Part shown: positions 22,846 to 22,967 of the stretch, piece by piece | Numbering within the stretch: position 1 is the first letter of the stretch | Layout of the letters: every line of letters starts with the position of its first letter | Assembly (NCBI GenBank): GCA_020851835.1 | Contig: JADZBZ010000118.1 | Coordinates: forward strand, 1-22,967 | From: Acidobacteriota bacterium | Lineage (GTDB): Bacteria; Acidobacteriota; Vicinamibacteria; Vicinamibacterales; UBA2999 | Length of the DNA stretch: 22,967 nucleotides | Direction: 5' to 3' | Program-made: the position numbers and the translations under genes | The notes under the pieces: generated by a model | Told to the model about the DNA's origin: nothing | What the model saw: the letters and a program-made list of their open reading frames with translations, nothing else | Database searches by the model: none

Positions 22846-22967
22846 CACGACACCTCGGCGCCGGCCGGCGGGATTACCCGGCTGATGCGCAGCGCCGTGC
22901 TGTCGTCCACGACGACGACCTCGCCGGCCGCCAGCGGGTGTCCCTGCACGCGCAGCTCGAGATCGGA
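22845..22967 (-). CDS. fliN: FliN-type switch protein, C-terminal part only (5' end beyond window)
   Basis: The last 40 residues of a SpoA-domain protein are visible, reading into the window from its right edge. They include LELRVQGHPLAAGEVVVVDD and then STALRISRVIPP, which is the closing strand pair of FliN (compare IARGEVVVV and NYGVRITDL in the other FliN in this window). The position before fliO-fliP is where fliN stands in enteric and many other diderms. The stop overlaps the fliO ATG by one base. The length and N-terminus cannot be seen, so whether it is a short FliN or another FliY-like protein is open. Confidence 0.85.
   Translation of the reverse strand, partial: SDLELRVQGHPLAAGEVVVVDDSTALRISRVIPPAGAEVS

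Overview
The window is a strongly G+C-rich flagellar gene cluster from a diderm bacterium. Genes for the P-ring (flgI) and the L-ring (flgH) require an outer membrane. The gene order flgF-flgG-flgA-flgH-flgI-flgJ-flgM-flgN-flgK-flgL-fliW-csrA next to fliC-fliD-fliS, with high G+C, would fit an acidobacterium of the Vicinamibacteria type or a deltaproteobacterium-like lineage. No rRNA or other phylogenetic marker is present, so this placement is tentative. I see no mobile elements, CRISPR arrays, tRNAs or rRNAs.

The left 3.4 kb reads rightward and holds the late filament genes: flagellin fliC, the filament cap fliD, the flagellin chaperone fliS and a FliT/FlgN-like small protein. fliC has a sigma-28-type promoter at the window edge, a leader with two candidate CsrA sites, and its own intrinsic terminator. 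fliD has a separate candidate sigma-54 promoter.

Everything else, from the right edge down to about 3.3 kb, reads leftward. In transcription order it is: a second fliN-type gene (cut by the edge), fliO, fliP, fliQ, fliR, flhB, flhA (export gate); flhF; fliA (sigma-28); fliM and a long FliN/FliY-type protein (switch); a membrane-anchored HTH protein; a zinc-finger/MshEN protein with both cyclic-di-GMP-binding motifs; flgF, flgG, flgA, flgH, flgI (distal rod, ring assembly, rings); and a FlgJ rod-scaffold domain fused to an M23 peptidase. A 108-bp gap with a sigma-28-type promoter then starts flgM-flgN-flgK-flgL-fliW-csrA and a GNAT acetyltransferase. Most junctions overlap or nearly touch, often as TGATG, ATGA or GTGA, which implies strong translational coupling.

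Two checkpoint circuits are complete in the window. FliA and FlgM form the sigma-28/anti-sigma switch, with matching promoters at flgM and fliC. FliW and CsrA, with candidate CsrA sites on the fliC leader, look like the flagellin partner-switch known from Bacillus. The least conventional parts are the MshEN protein, the TM-HTH protein beside it, the FlgJ-M23 fusion, the GNAT gene, a FlgH without a lipobox cysteine, and the absence of flhG next to flhF.
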